From contig JAUWZT010000209.1 in NCBI GenBank assembly GCA_030615145.1, positions 1 to 5,956 on the forward strand: 5,956 bases of DNA. The letters run 5' to 3'. This DNA is from Promethearchaeota archaeon. GTDB lineage: Archaea > Asgardarchaeota > Lokiarchaeia > Sigyniarchaeales > SOKP01. Under the pieces are notes generated by a model, which did not search any database, had not been told where the DNA came from, and saw only the letters and a list, made by a program, of their open reading frames with translations. Shown here piece after piece: positions 1-5,329 of the stretch. Position 1 is the stretch's first letter, and each line of letters begins with the position of its first letter. The position numbers were made by a program, and so were the translations under genes.

Positions 1-2
1 AC

Positions 3-110
3 TTATTAAAAAGGGATTATAATCCCTCCGAAATTAAAATAAAATTGAGAGAGTTAGAATTTTCTATGAAAAAAGATCTTTTTTTTGAAAAAAAAGAAAA
101 ACAAAAATAA
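3..110 (+). CDS. Possible C-terminal tail of a protein entering from the left edge
   Basis: Frame 3 is open from the first bases to a TAA at 108-110 and encodes 35 residues. The reading is charged and helix-like: it contains DYNPSEIKIKLRELEF and ends in FFEKKEKQK, a lysine-rich tail of the kind common at archaeal C-termini. The two other forward frames stop within the first 20 bases. I do not recognise the protein, and the start is outside the window. AT-rich DNA can yield such a stretch by chance, so this is a tentative call. If it is real, the next gene on the + strand begins 189 bases downstream, far enough to have its own promoter. Confidence 0.4.
   Translation, partial: LLKRDYNPSEIKIKLRELEFSMKKDLFFEKKEKQK
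12..27. repeat. 16-bp perfect palindrome
   Basis: AGGGATTATAATCCCT equals its own reverse complement over all 16 bases. It lies inside the possible C-terminal coding tail at the left edge. It could be an operator-like site or a fortuitous palindrome; with no loop it is a poor RNA hairpin. Confidence 0.5.
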
Positions 111-188
111 TTCGTTATTGAGGATTAGTATTTAGATTTATCTCAAGTTTATTTTTGACAATTATGTATTATTGTTTATTAGTGGAAT

Positions 189-301
189 ATTTCACATTCA
201 ATTTTATTTATAAAGGTGGTTAATATTTTAATATTAATATTTTTATAATTTTTCTAAAAATAATATTAAAAAATTAAATATTAATGAAGTGAATGTGAAA
301 T
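189..301. repeat. Large imperfect inverted repeat ending at the start codon
   Basis: The outer arms are a perfect 12-bp match: ATTTCACATTCA at 189-200 and its reverse complement TGAATGTGAAAT at 290-301. Inside them, AT-rich arms starting TTAATATTT (about 220-244) pair imperfectly with about 256-283, leaving a short centre near 245-255. The left side also holds about 20 unpaired bases containing TTTATAAAGGTGG. The right outer arm covers the SD-like GTGA motifs and the first two bases of the ATG at 300. It may be a leader structure, a paired operator, or the remains of a small mobile palindrome. Confidence 0.55.
207..214 (+). promoter_or_regulatory. Archaeal TATA box for the membrane protein gene
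   Basis: TTTATAAA is a consensus-like archaeal TATA box. With the usual spacing of about 25 bases, transcription would start near 236, giving a leader of about 64 bases before the ATG at 300. It lies in the unpaired left part of the inverted repeat. No clear purine-rich BRE is visible upstream. Confidence 0.45.
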
Positions 302-1010
302 GCTTATTTTAGAAGGATGGATCGATGGAATAACTGCGTCCGGAGTTGTTATTTTTGGCATAATATTTGGCTTATTCTTTTTATATAAATCGCGAAAATC
401 TGGCGCTAGGATTTTAACTTATTTAGGTTTAGTAAATATTTTAGCAGGACTTATGTATTTAGGTGTCTTTACAGATTTTTTAGTGGTTCTTGCAACGGAA
501 AATAATTTAGATAATACTACTGGCTTGGTTGGAATATTAAGTTACATTTGGTTCGCACCTGTAATGATAATCGCCCTTTATATCGGTGCTGAACTCTTAG
601 TACCTGAGAAAAAGTGGTATCTTATGATACCAATCATCATTTTAAGTGTTATATTTGAAATCCTTTTCTTAAGAGATCCAATGGGCACTTTTAATTTTGT
701 CGAACCAGTAGTTCTAGGAGAGACTTTAATTGATTATAACGTAAACATGTTAACTCCAGCAGGTATTATTATGGCTGTTTTATTATTAACCGTTTTAATA
801 GTACTTGGCTTTGGTTTCTTAATAAAAAGCCTTAAGTCTAGTGGTGATCTAAAGAAAAGTTTCTTTCTCTTATCAATGGGATCTATATGCTTCTGTATAT
901 TCGGATTATTGGAGGGGCTAATTGCTCCAGAATTGATTTTGATAGTGATTATTGTTAGAATCGGATTTTTAATTAGTTTTTGGCTAATGTATTACGGACT
1001 AAAAACTTAA
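300..1010 (+). CDS. Seven-helix integral membrane protein of unknown function
   Basis: The 236-residue product is almost entirely membrane-embedded. Hydrophobic segments lie at about residues 8-29, 38-58, 76-100, 106-124, 152-176, 186-204 and 209-233. Basic clusters (KSRKSGAR at 30-37, KK at 104-105, K176 to K186) fall in loops 1, 3 and 5, so the positive-inside rule puts the N-terminus outside and the C-terminus inside. There is no signal peptide distinct from helix 1, no catalytic motif and no soluble domain. The ATG at 300 is preceded by GTGA motifs (289-292 and 295-298) that resemble a weak archaeal ribosome-binding site. A broken copy of the last roughly 50 codons follows directly, so the gene belongs to a family that duplicated here. 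The function cannot be named; a sensory or transport-accessory role would be a guess. Confidence 0.85.
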   Translation: MLILEGWIDGITASGVVIFGIIFGLFFLYKSRKSGARILTYLGLVNILAGLMYLGVFTDFLVVLATENNLDNTTGLVGILSYIWFAPVMIIALYIGAELLVPEKKWYLMIPIIILSVIFEILFLRDPMGTFNFVEPVVLGETLIDYNVNMLTPAGIIMAVLLLTVLIVLGFGFLIKSLKSSGDLKKSFFLLSMGSICFCIFGLLEGLIAPELILIVIIVRIGFLISFWLMYYGLKT

Positions 1011-1036
1011 ATTTTCATTAAAAATATAACTATCTA

Positions 1037-1050
1037 TTTTTTTTTTCTTT
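1037..1050 (+). terminator. Oligo-T terminator after the membrane protein gene
   Basis: A run of ten T, then C and TTT, begins 27 bases after the TAA of the membrane protein. Archaeal RNA polymerase terminates at such oligo-T tracts without a hairpin. The run also overlaps the start of the relic duplicate, where it reads as phenylalanine codons, so it may be decayed coding sequence that now ends transcripts. Confidence 0.5.
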
Positions 1051-1199
1051 ACTTACTTCTAATCCTATTTTTCGGAATTGTTCCCTATTAGGTAAATAAA
1101 CAAGCCATTTACTTCAGAGAAATGTTTATTATTTTTGTTAGAATAGGTTATCTTTGTAGTTTTTAGCTGTTATATATAGGTCTCAAGGTAAATCTTTAA
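1038..1199 (+). pseudogene. Relic of a duplicated seven-helix membrane protein gene (3' end only)
   Basis: Read in one frame, this stretch resembles the C-terminus of the intact upstream membrane protein. VRIGYLCSF*LLYIGLK here (1137-1187) aligns without gaps to VRIGFLISFWLMYYGLK of the intact protein (residues 219-235), with 12 of 17 positions identical. The tryptophan codon TGG is replaced by TAG at 1164-1166. Upstream in the same frame, FFGIVPY and REMFIIF correspond to CIFGLLEG and ELILIVII at nearly the same spacing, with another TAG at 1089-1091. A natural TAA ends the frame at 1197-1199, close to the stop position of the intact gene. DNA identity over the best 50 bases is about two thirds, so the duplication is old. 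No start codon or N-terminal part remains. The call rests on my manual alignment. Confidence 0.65.
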
Positions 1200-1256
1200 G
1201 TTAATTTCAAATCCGATAATCTTATTCCCTTTTTTCAAAAGTAAAAGGAGTTAGAT

Positions 1257-1274
1257 AATAATAAGAATATTATT
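1257..1274. repeat. Small AT-only stem-loop downstream of the VOC gene
   Basis: AATAATA and TATTATT form a 7-bp stem around AGAA, 18 bases past the stop of the - strand VOC gene. It could contribute to transcript end formation, but all-AT stems are weak and frequent in DNA of this composition. Confidence 0.2.
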
Positions 1275-1292
1275 TATGATGAGTACTGGATT

Positions 1293-1700
1293 TCACAAAG
1301 AAGAGGTCTTTTTGTATTGATCTTCGCTGGAAGTTTTCCCCTTTTTAAATTCGAAGAGCTCAAGTAGCACTTGATCGGGTGCTTCGGCCATGACATACTT
1401 CATATAACCTAAATTAGTGATATTTTTTCTGAATTTGAACCCTTTCGACTTCATGTGAGATACTAGGCACTCAATATCGTCAGTTTCGATTCCCAAGTGA
1501 TGAATTGGTCCACGTTCTTTATCCTTCGGGGGTTGATCGTAGAAGTTAATTTTCGCCGATCCTATGGCAATCATGACATTTCGCGCTCCAGCTACAGTTA
1601 GATCTAATAAAATTTCAGCACCGAACATTTCTTTGTAAAAATTCAAGCTATCTTCTAAATTAGAAGCGAAAAGGTGGGCGTGATGCAGATTTATTTTCAT
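1293..1700 (-). CDS. VOC-superfamily (glyoxalase/bleomycin-resistance fold) protein
   Basis: This 135-residue cytosolic protein has the paired beta-alpha-beta-beta-beta modules of the vicinal oxygen chelate superfamily. Module one begins HHAHLFASNLEDSLNFYKEMFG (residues 6-27, the classic start helix with FY and G). Module two begins at IHHLGIETDDIECL (66-79) and ends with APDQVLLELFEF (107-118), equivalent to the usual DPDGNLIELFE. Candidate metal ligands are H9 (or H7), H68 (or H67) and E114. The length is typical of a single-chain VOC protein that dimerises. Members include glyoxalase I, methylmalonyl-CoA epimerase, ring-cleavage dioxygenases and resistance proteins; the sequence alone does not choose among them. 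The last 15 residues are a polar tail. The ATG at 1700 is supported by a GGTGA ribosome-binding site (1705-1709). The gene is divergent from the metallo-hydrolase gene, with 96 bases between them. Confidence 0.85.
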   Translation of the reverse strand: MKINLHHAHLFASNLEDSLNFYKEMFGAEILLDLTVAGARNVMIAIGSAKINFYDQPPKDKERGPIHHLGIETDDIECLVSHMKSKGFKFRKNITNLGYMKYVMAEAPDQVLLELFEFKKGKTSSEDQYKKTSSL

Positions 1701-1704
1701 TATT

Positions 1705-1709
1705 TCACC
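1705..1709 (-). promoter_or_regulatory. Ribosome-binding site of the VOC gene
   Basis: GGTGA on the - strand, four bases before the ATG at 1700, matches the anti-Shine-Dalgarno CACC of archaeal 16S rRNA and fixes the start. Confidence 0.6.
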
Positions 1710-1796
1710 ATCTTATAATTAAAAAATAAAATAAGGATTTAACGAAGATAAACTTTTCTATTAAGCTCAAAAAACCTATTTATTTTTGTCGGGTGA

Positions 1797-2933
1797 GTGT
1801 TGTTTGACACTAAAGTTTTTTTTTCTTTTAATTATTTTAAAAGGCAAATTAAAAATTGCTTTCTTAATTTTTTCAAACAAGGATTAATTATCGATTACTT
1901 GGTACTAATTTTGTACAAATTTAAATCTGAAGTCAATAAAATTGATGATGTCTATCGAATTAAAATTGACGTTCCATTTGCCGTAAAGTTCGTTTGTCTT
2001 TACCTTTTTAAATTAAAAGATCAATACATTCTAATAGATGCTGGTTTAAATATGGGAAATTGGAGTAAACTTCTTTTTTCAGCGCTTAACGATTTAAATA
2101 TAGAAATTGGAGATATTGATTATTGTTTTATAACACATATTCATTTGGATCACATAGGACTAGTAAAAACCCTTAAACGTAAAAACCCAAACTTGAAAGT
2201 CGTAATGAACGATATAACCCACAAAATTCTGCGATGGGAAACAAACGATTCAACTATGGAAGAGTTAAATTCCGAAGCTAAAAAAGCTGCAAATCTAATG
2301 ATAAAATATGGAATTAGCGAAGAACAAGGGAAAAGAGTGGTTCAATTTTTCACTTTTTGGCCAAAACTTCTACGCTACCAAAAACCAGATGTAATTGTGC
2401 GCGATAACGATAGATTTTTGGATGATTTAGAAATTATTTGGACTCCAGGTCATAGTTTTGGTCACACCTGTATCTTTAATGCTAAAAAGAAATATCTCTT
2501 TGTTGGAGATCACATTCTTTCTAGGATTACTCCACATATCGGGAATTTCTTGATTCCTAATACTCTCAAGGACGAATACGAGAAGTACGACTTTAATAAT
2601 ATTTTAGAACATTATCTAAACTCGCTAGATCGAATTGATAAGTTAAATACAAAAATAATTTTCCCTGCTCATCAAGATATTATATATAATCCACACGATC
2701 GTATTTTAGAGATAAAGAAACATCACGAGAAAAGGTTATCTGAAATTTCGAGTTTAATTAAAGACAAGCCTATGACGCCATTCAAGATTTCTCAAATTCA
2801 TTTTGGAACGGATTTAGACGAAATAAATTCATTTATGGCTTTAAGCGAAGTATTAGGGCACCTCCTTTACCTTGACAATCAAGGAAAAGTCCAAAAATAT
2901 GAAAAAAGCGGAAAAATTTATTACAAAAGTTAA
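1797..2933 (+). CDS. Metallo-beta-lactamase-fold hydrolase, LACTB2/glyoxalase-II-like
   Basis: The protein (378 residues in the longest reading) carries a full MBL metal site: THIHLDH (H114, H116, D118, H119), H219 in TPGHS with H223 just after, D238 in VGDH and H292 in PAH. This set binds two metal ions and activates water for hydrolysis. The MBL domain covers about residues 48-300, starting DVYRIKIDVPF and the first-strand LIDAG (79-83). Residues 305-375 look like the winged-helix C-terminal region of LACTB2-type proteins. The substrate could be a thioester, lactone or phosphodiester and is not determined. There is no signal peptide. The GTG at 1797 follows an in-frame TGA directly. The first 40 or so residues are low in complexity and not typical of the family. 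A TATA-like TTTTAAAA near 1838 and AAGGA at 1879-1883 would suit a later start, such as TTG at 1899 or 1911. The C-terminal end is certain; the start is not. Confidence 0.85.
   Translation: MLFDTKVFFSFNYFKRQIKNCFLNFFKQGLIIDYLVLILYKFKSEVNKIDDVYRIKIDVPFAVKFVCLYLFKLKDQYILIDAGLNMGNWSKLLFSALNDLNIEIGDIDYCFITHIHLDHIGLVKTLKRKNPNLKVVMNDITHKILRWETNDSTMEELNSEAKKAANLMIKYGISEEQGKRVVQFFTFWPKLLRYQKPDVIVRDNDRFLDDLEIIWTPGHSFGHTCIFNAKKKYLFVGDHILSRITPHIGNFLIPNTLKDEYEKYDFNNILEHYLNSLDRIDKLNTKIIFPAHQDIIYNPHDRILEIKKHHEKRLSEISSLIKDKPMTPFKISQIHFGTDLDEINSFMALSEVLGHLLYLDNQGKVQKYEKSGKIYYKS
1834..1843 (+). promoter_or_regulatory. Possible TATA box implying an internal start of the MBL gene
   Basis: A TTTTAAAAG element sits inside the unusual 5' end of the long hydrolase frame. 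Transcription about 25 bases downstream (near 1864) would leave AAGGA (1879-1883) as the ribosome-binding site and a non-ATG start at 1899 or 1911. This is inference from spacing in very AT-rich DNA. Confidence 0.25.
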
Positions 2934-3021
2934 ACTCTCAAGTGTTGAAAATGATTGAAGGGTTTAATTTTGCAGTTTTAATAGTATGAGTAATATTTTG
3001 TATGATCTACTATTTTGATGT

Positions 3022-3028
3022 AAAAAAA
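3022..3028 (-). terminator. Oligo-T terminator after the Lrp gene
   Basis: On the - strand a run of seven T begins 5 bases after the TAA of the regulator gene. It suits archaeal factor-independent termination. It lies in the 100-base gap where this gene and the metallo-hydrolase gene converge; no other feature is evident in that gap. Confidence 0.4.
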
Positions 3029-3033
3029 TCTCT

Positions 3034-3495
3034 TTAAATGGGCAACCTCTCATCGTTGTTAGAAAATTTTAGACTTTTCAAAACCACACAAATTCTTTCT
3101 ACGCTCTTTACATCGTTACGCCCTCGAAAATTTTCAACAAGCGCATCTAATTCGCTAATTTCTGGAACTTTTACTTTTATCAAAACTCCACATTGGCCTG
3201 CGAGAAAATAAACCTCCTCACACTGAGGGATAATCTGCGTTTCTCTTATCAATTCTTTAATTTCTGATTCGTTATTGGGAATTACCGTAAGAAAAGCTAT
3301 AATGCATCTTTCATCCTCTCTACATATTCGAATCGTGAATTTTTCGATAACTTTTTCATCTTGTAATTTAATAACGCGCTTTCTTACCGTTGATTCGGAT
3401 AAGCCAACCTCTTCAGCAATTTCTCGATAAGGTCGCCGTGAATCTTCGATAAGCATTTCTAAAATACGTTTATCTTTCTCATCTAGGTTTTTCAT
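3034..3495 (-). CDS. Lrp/AsnC-family transcriptional regulator
   Basis: This 153-residue protein has the standard two-part layout. An AsnC-type helix-turn-helix covers residues 4-52: LDEKDKRILEMLIEDSRRPY, then REIAEEVGLSESTVRKRV, with S33 to L44 as recognition helix. A RAM (ligand-binding, oligomerising) domain covers about 66-143, with YFLAGQCGVLIKVKVP and the closing VKSVERICVVLKSLK. The length is typical of archaeal members, which act as dimers to octamers and usually sense amino acids or related metabolites. The RAM loop reads GQCG where many amino-acid-binding members have an acidic residue, so the ligand may differ. The ATG at 3495 follows a weak AGGAAA (3504-3509). The gene lies 84 bases behind metF on the same strand, with a TATA-like element between, so it probably has its own promoter and may also be reached by read-through. 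Control of itself or of the methyl-branch genes is plausible but not shown. Confidence 0.92.
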   Translation of the reverse strand: MKNLDEKDKRILEMLIEDSRRPYREIAEEVGLSESTVRKRVIKLQDEKVIEKFTIRICREDERCIIAFLTVIPNNESEIKELIRETQIIPQCEEVYFLAGQCGVLIKVKVPEISELDALVENFRGRNDVKSVERICVVLKSLKFSNNDERLPI

Positions 3496-3531
3496 TTCTA
3501 TTCTTTCCTATGGGTTATTTTGTTTAAAAAG

Positions 3532-3540
3532 TATAAAAAA
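3532..3540 (-). promoter_or_regulatory. TATA-like promoter element of the Lrp gene
   Basis: TTTTTTATA on the - strand is centred about 40 bases before the ATG at 3495. Usual archaeal spacing puts the transcript start near 3510, next to the AGGAAA ribosome-binding site. The whole spacer is AT-rich, so specificity is limited. Confidence 0.35.
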
Positions 3541-3542
3541 AT

Positions 3543-3570
3543 TTTTAATTAAAATTTTAAAAAAATTATA
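3543..3570 (-). terminator. T-rich tract after metF with an AT palindrome
   Basis: Within 40 bases of the metF stop, the - strand carries T7 and further T-rich runs, suitable for archaeal termination. The same stretch contains the perfect palindrome TTTTAATTAAAA (3543-3554), which could double as an operator for the adjacent regulator. The operator idea is speculative. Confidence 0.35.
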
Positions 3571-3579
3571 TTATTAGTT

Positions 3580-4542
3580 TTACATTGAATATTTTACGTA
3601 TTCGGGGTATTCTCCGAGTAAAGGTGCGAAAAGTCTTTCGTACTCAACTGCCATACAATGAATACCTACTGCTTTAGTACTTTTCTTGATCTCAGCAATA
3701 AAAGGCTTGAAAAAGTCGATATTTATCTTATCAATAGCTGCATATTTACCAGGTTTGTTTCCTTTATTATCTTTCTCTGCTTTTTTAAGAGCTTTCAAAA
3801 GATCTTTTGGAACGCTAACTCCAGGGATGTAATTGTCGAAATACCAGGCGATGCCATGGCTTTTTAATGGAAAGAGCCCAAGAAGCACTGGAACATTGTA
3901 TTGTTCTAGATCTTTTAAAAAGTCTTTTGCGTCGTCAATATCAAACGCTGTTTGCGTTTGGATAAAATCAACACCACGATCTACCTTACGACCAACCTTT
4001 AGGATTTCAGGTTCGCGAGGGTTACTGTTAGGGTTAGCAACGCAACCAAAATTCATTTCTATTTTACCTCCCTTTAGCTCGTTTCCTTCGTAGTCAGTTC
4101 CTTCGTCAATCATAATAGAAAGCATTTCACAGAACTGGGTACTGTCAATGTCATAAACTGCGCGGCCCTTCTTGTGGTCTCCGAGAGCCGTATGGTCCCC
4201 TGTGAGAGTTAGAATGTTCTTCAGCCCCAAAATTGCACCAGCTATTACATCCCCAAAGAGTGCAACTCGATTTCGATCCCTAACTGTGACTTGCCACACT
4301 GCTTCAATTCCCGCTTCTTCTTGGACTTTAAAGCTTGGAACCAATGATGACATATAAGCGTCGCCTTGTGGACCATCCGTTACGTTTGCTGCCACGATTC
4401 TTTTAGTTTTTTTCATTTCCTTTGCAGAATGGATAATCTCGCTAAGATCCAGAATTTTCTTTGGCTCTAGCTCACCAGTGAAAACAAAATGACCCGCTTC
4501 GATCGCTTTACATAATTGACTATACGCTTTTCTTTTTGCCAT
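3580..4542 (-). CDS. metF: Methylenetetrahydrofolate reductase, MetF subunit
   Basis: MetF interconverts 5,10-methylene-H4folate and 5-methyl-H4folate on FMN or FAD in an (alpha/beta)8 barrel. The 320 residues span the whole domain. FTGELEPKK (21-29) carries the conserved glutamate (E24, equivalent to E. coli Glu28). ILTLTGDHTALGDH (110-123) carries the aspartate (D116, equivalent to Asp120 of LRGD). GCVANPNSNP (166-175), FIQTQTAFD (193-201, equivalent to FITQ) and VGIHCMAV (292-299) follow in family order. The length is slightly above the usual 290-300. The gene begins directly after the metV stop codon and has a very strong ribosome-binding site, so the two subunits are translationally coupled. 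Clustering with metV and an hdrB-type gene points to the acetogen-type MetVF enzyme rather than the stand-alone NADH enzyme of methionine synthesis. In an archaeon, use of a tetrahydromethanopterin substrate cannot be excluded by sequence alone. Confidence 0.93.
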   Translation of the reverse strand: MAKRKAYSQLCKAIEAGHFVFTGELEPKKILDLSEIIHSAKEMKKTKRIVAANVTDGPQGDAYMSSLVPSFKVQEEAGIEAVWQVTVRDRNRVALFGDVIAGAILGLKNILTLTGDHTALGDHKKGRAVYDIDSTQFCEMLSIMIDEGTDYEGNELKGGKIEMNFGCVANPNSNPREPEILKVGRKVDRGVDFIQTQTAFDIDDAKDFLKDLEQYNVPVLLGLFPLKSHGIAWYFDNYIPGVSVPKDLLKALKKAEKDNKGNKPGKYAAIDKINIDFFKPFIAEIKKSTKAVGIHCMAVEYERLFAPLLGEYPEYVKYSM

Positions 4543-5238
4543 TTAATTTTCCACCTCCTTTTTTTCTTCTTCGTTAGTATATTCTTTGTTGATAACTAAG
4601 TATCCAGGACTGGTAGAAGTACGAAAGTCCCTTGGAGGCCTGTATTTTTTGAAGAGATCAAGTCGATTAAATTCTTTTAACCTTTCCCAAATGCGCACCC
4701 AAGCGCAAGGAATAGTGTAACCGCCTACTTCACACATTCCGTCTACCATTCCTCCACACGGCCCATTACTTAAGTGTTTAGCACATCCTGCTCGAGGACA
4801 TAATCCACCAGATTCTCCAATTATACAATCTCCGCACTCCTCACAGTATTCAATGAAATTATTATCACCACTGTTTTGTACGCCTCCAAACATACTATTT
4901 TGGGCGGGGAAAGTTAACTTACTAGGAAGCACTTTATTCAGCATGACGACACCAAGCCCACAAGCAAGAGAAACTATAGCTTCGTAGTCGTCGATGTAAG
5001 GTCGCACTGTTGTTGCTGCGATTCTATCGTCGCACTGTCTTAATACAGTCATTGCTTTCCATTTTAACTCCTTACCTTCAGTTCGGGCTTTTAATTCTAA
5101 AAGTTGTCCAAGAACTTTTGCCTCATTTATGGATCGCGGGGGTTGACAGCAACCATCGCATCCAGCTATTAATATCTTGTTATAGCTCTTAACCATTTCA
5201 TAAATTTCGTTTATATCTTTTTGTTGTGTAACTATCAT
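4543..5238 (-). CDS. metV: MetV, iron-sulfur/zinc subunit of methylenetetrahydrofolate reductase
   Basis: This 231-residue protein matches the MTHFR C-terminal (MetV-type) family, which partners MetF and passes electrons to its flavin. It is rich in cysteine. An N-terminal GCDGCCQPPRS has C27, C30 and C31; C69 (RQCD) and C93 (ACGLG) follow. The hallmark C-terminal cluster is C132, C135, C138 (YCEECGDCIIG), C147, C152, C161, C169 and C178, including NGPCGGMVDGMCEV. These residues are expected to hold Fe-S clusters and zinc. The N-terminal half is a Rossmann-like domain. The ATG at 5238 has a GAGGAG ribosome-binding site (5248-5253) nine bases upstream. Its last codons carry the metF ribosome-binding site and its TAA abuts the metF ATG. 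The gene follows the hdrB-type gene after 91 bases. The family call is firm; exact metal content is inferred. Confidence 0.9.
   Translation of the reverse strand: MIVTQQKDINEIYEMVKSYNKILIAGCDGCCQPPRSINEAKVLGQLLELKARTEGKELKWKAMTVLRQCDDRIAATTVRPYIDDYEAIVSLACGLGVVMLNKVLPSKLTFPAQNSMFGGVQNSGDNNFIEYCEECGDCIIGESGGLCPRAGCAKHLSNGPCGGMVDGMCEVGGYTIPCAWVRIWERLKEFNRLDLFKKYRPPRDFRTSTSPGYLVINKEYTNEEEKKEVEN
4552..4559 (-). promoter_or_regulatory. Strong ribosome-binding site of metF inside the metV coding end
   Basis: AGGAGGTG on the - strand ends nine bases before the metF ATG and is read as part of the final KKEVEN codons of metV. It decides the metF start and supports coupled, near-equal synthesis of the two subunits. 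Confidence 0.85.
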
Positions 5239-5247
5239 ATTACAAAA

Positions 5248-5253
5248 CTCCTC
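5248..5253 (-). promoter_or_regulatory. Ribosome-binding site of metV
   Basis: GAGGAG on the - strand, nine bases before the ATG at 5238, is a good match to the archaeal and bacterial consensus and supports this start. Confidence 0.7.
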
Positions 5254-5298
5254 TTTTCCATTTTTTATAGATTTTTCTTACTATATTCATTTTAATTA

Positions 5299-5306
5299 GC
5301 ATTATA
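5299..5306 (-). promoter_or_regulatory. Possible TATA box for a metVF transcript
   Basis: CATATAAT on the - strand, in the 91-base gap after the hdrB-type gene, would start a transcript near 5279 with a leader of about 40 bases that keeps the metV ribosome-binding site. A T6 run (5315-5320) just upstream could end the preceding transcript. Read-through from hdrB is equally possible. Confidence 0.25.
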
Positions 5307-5329
5307 TGTGTTTGAAAAAATCATTATTA

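Noticed and set aside
215..219. GGTGG as a ribosome-binding site for an upstream small gene
   Set aside because: No ATG, GTG or TTG start with a sustained frame follows at suitable distance; it most likely lies upstream of the transcript start.
220..285. AT-rich inverted sequences as a replication origin
   Set aside because: No repeated origin-recognition boxes and no neighbouring replication gene; the symmetry is better described as one inverted repeat in a promoter region.
1276..1320. Small frame MMSTGFHKEEVFLY after an AAGGAG motif
   Set aside because: The motif is more than 20 bases from the ATG, the frame has 14 codons, and it overlaps the 3' end of the VOC gene.
3658..3867. Open frame of 69 codons on the + strand opposite metF
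   Set aside because: It lies wholly antisense to a confidently identified gene, has no family-like sequence and no ribosome-binding site.
3833..4093. Open frame of 86 codons on the + strand opposite metF
   Set aside because: Antisense shadow of conserved metF codons; serine- and arginine-rich composition is typical of such shadows.
4172..4357. Open frame of 61 codons on the + strand opposite metF
   Set aside because: Antisense shadow with no independent support.
5010..5192. Open frame of 60 codons on the + strand opposite metV
   Set aside because: Antisense shadow of metV; no start signals or recognisable domain.
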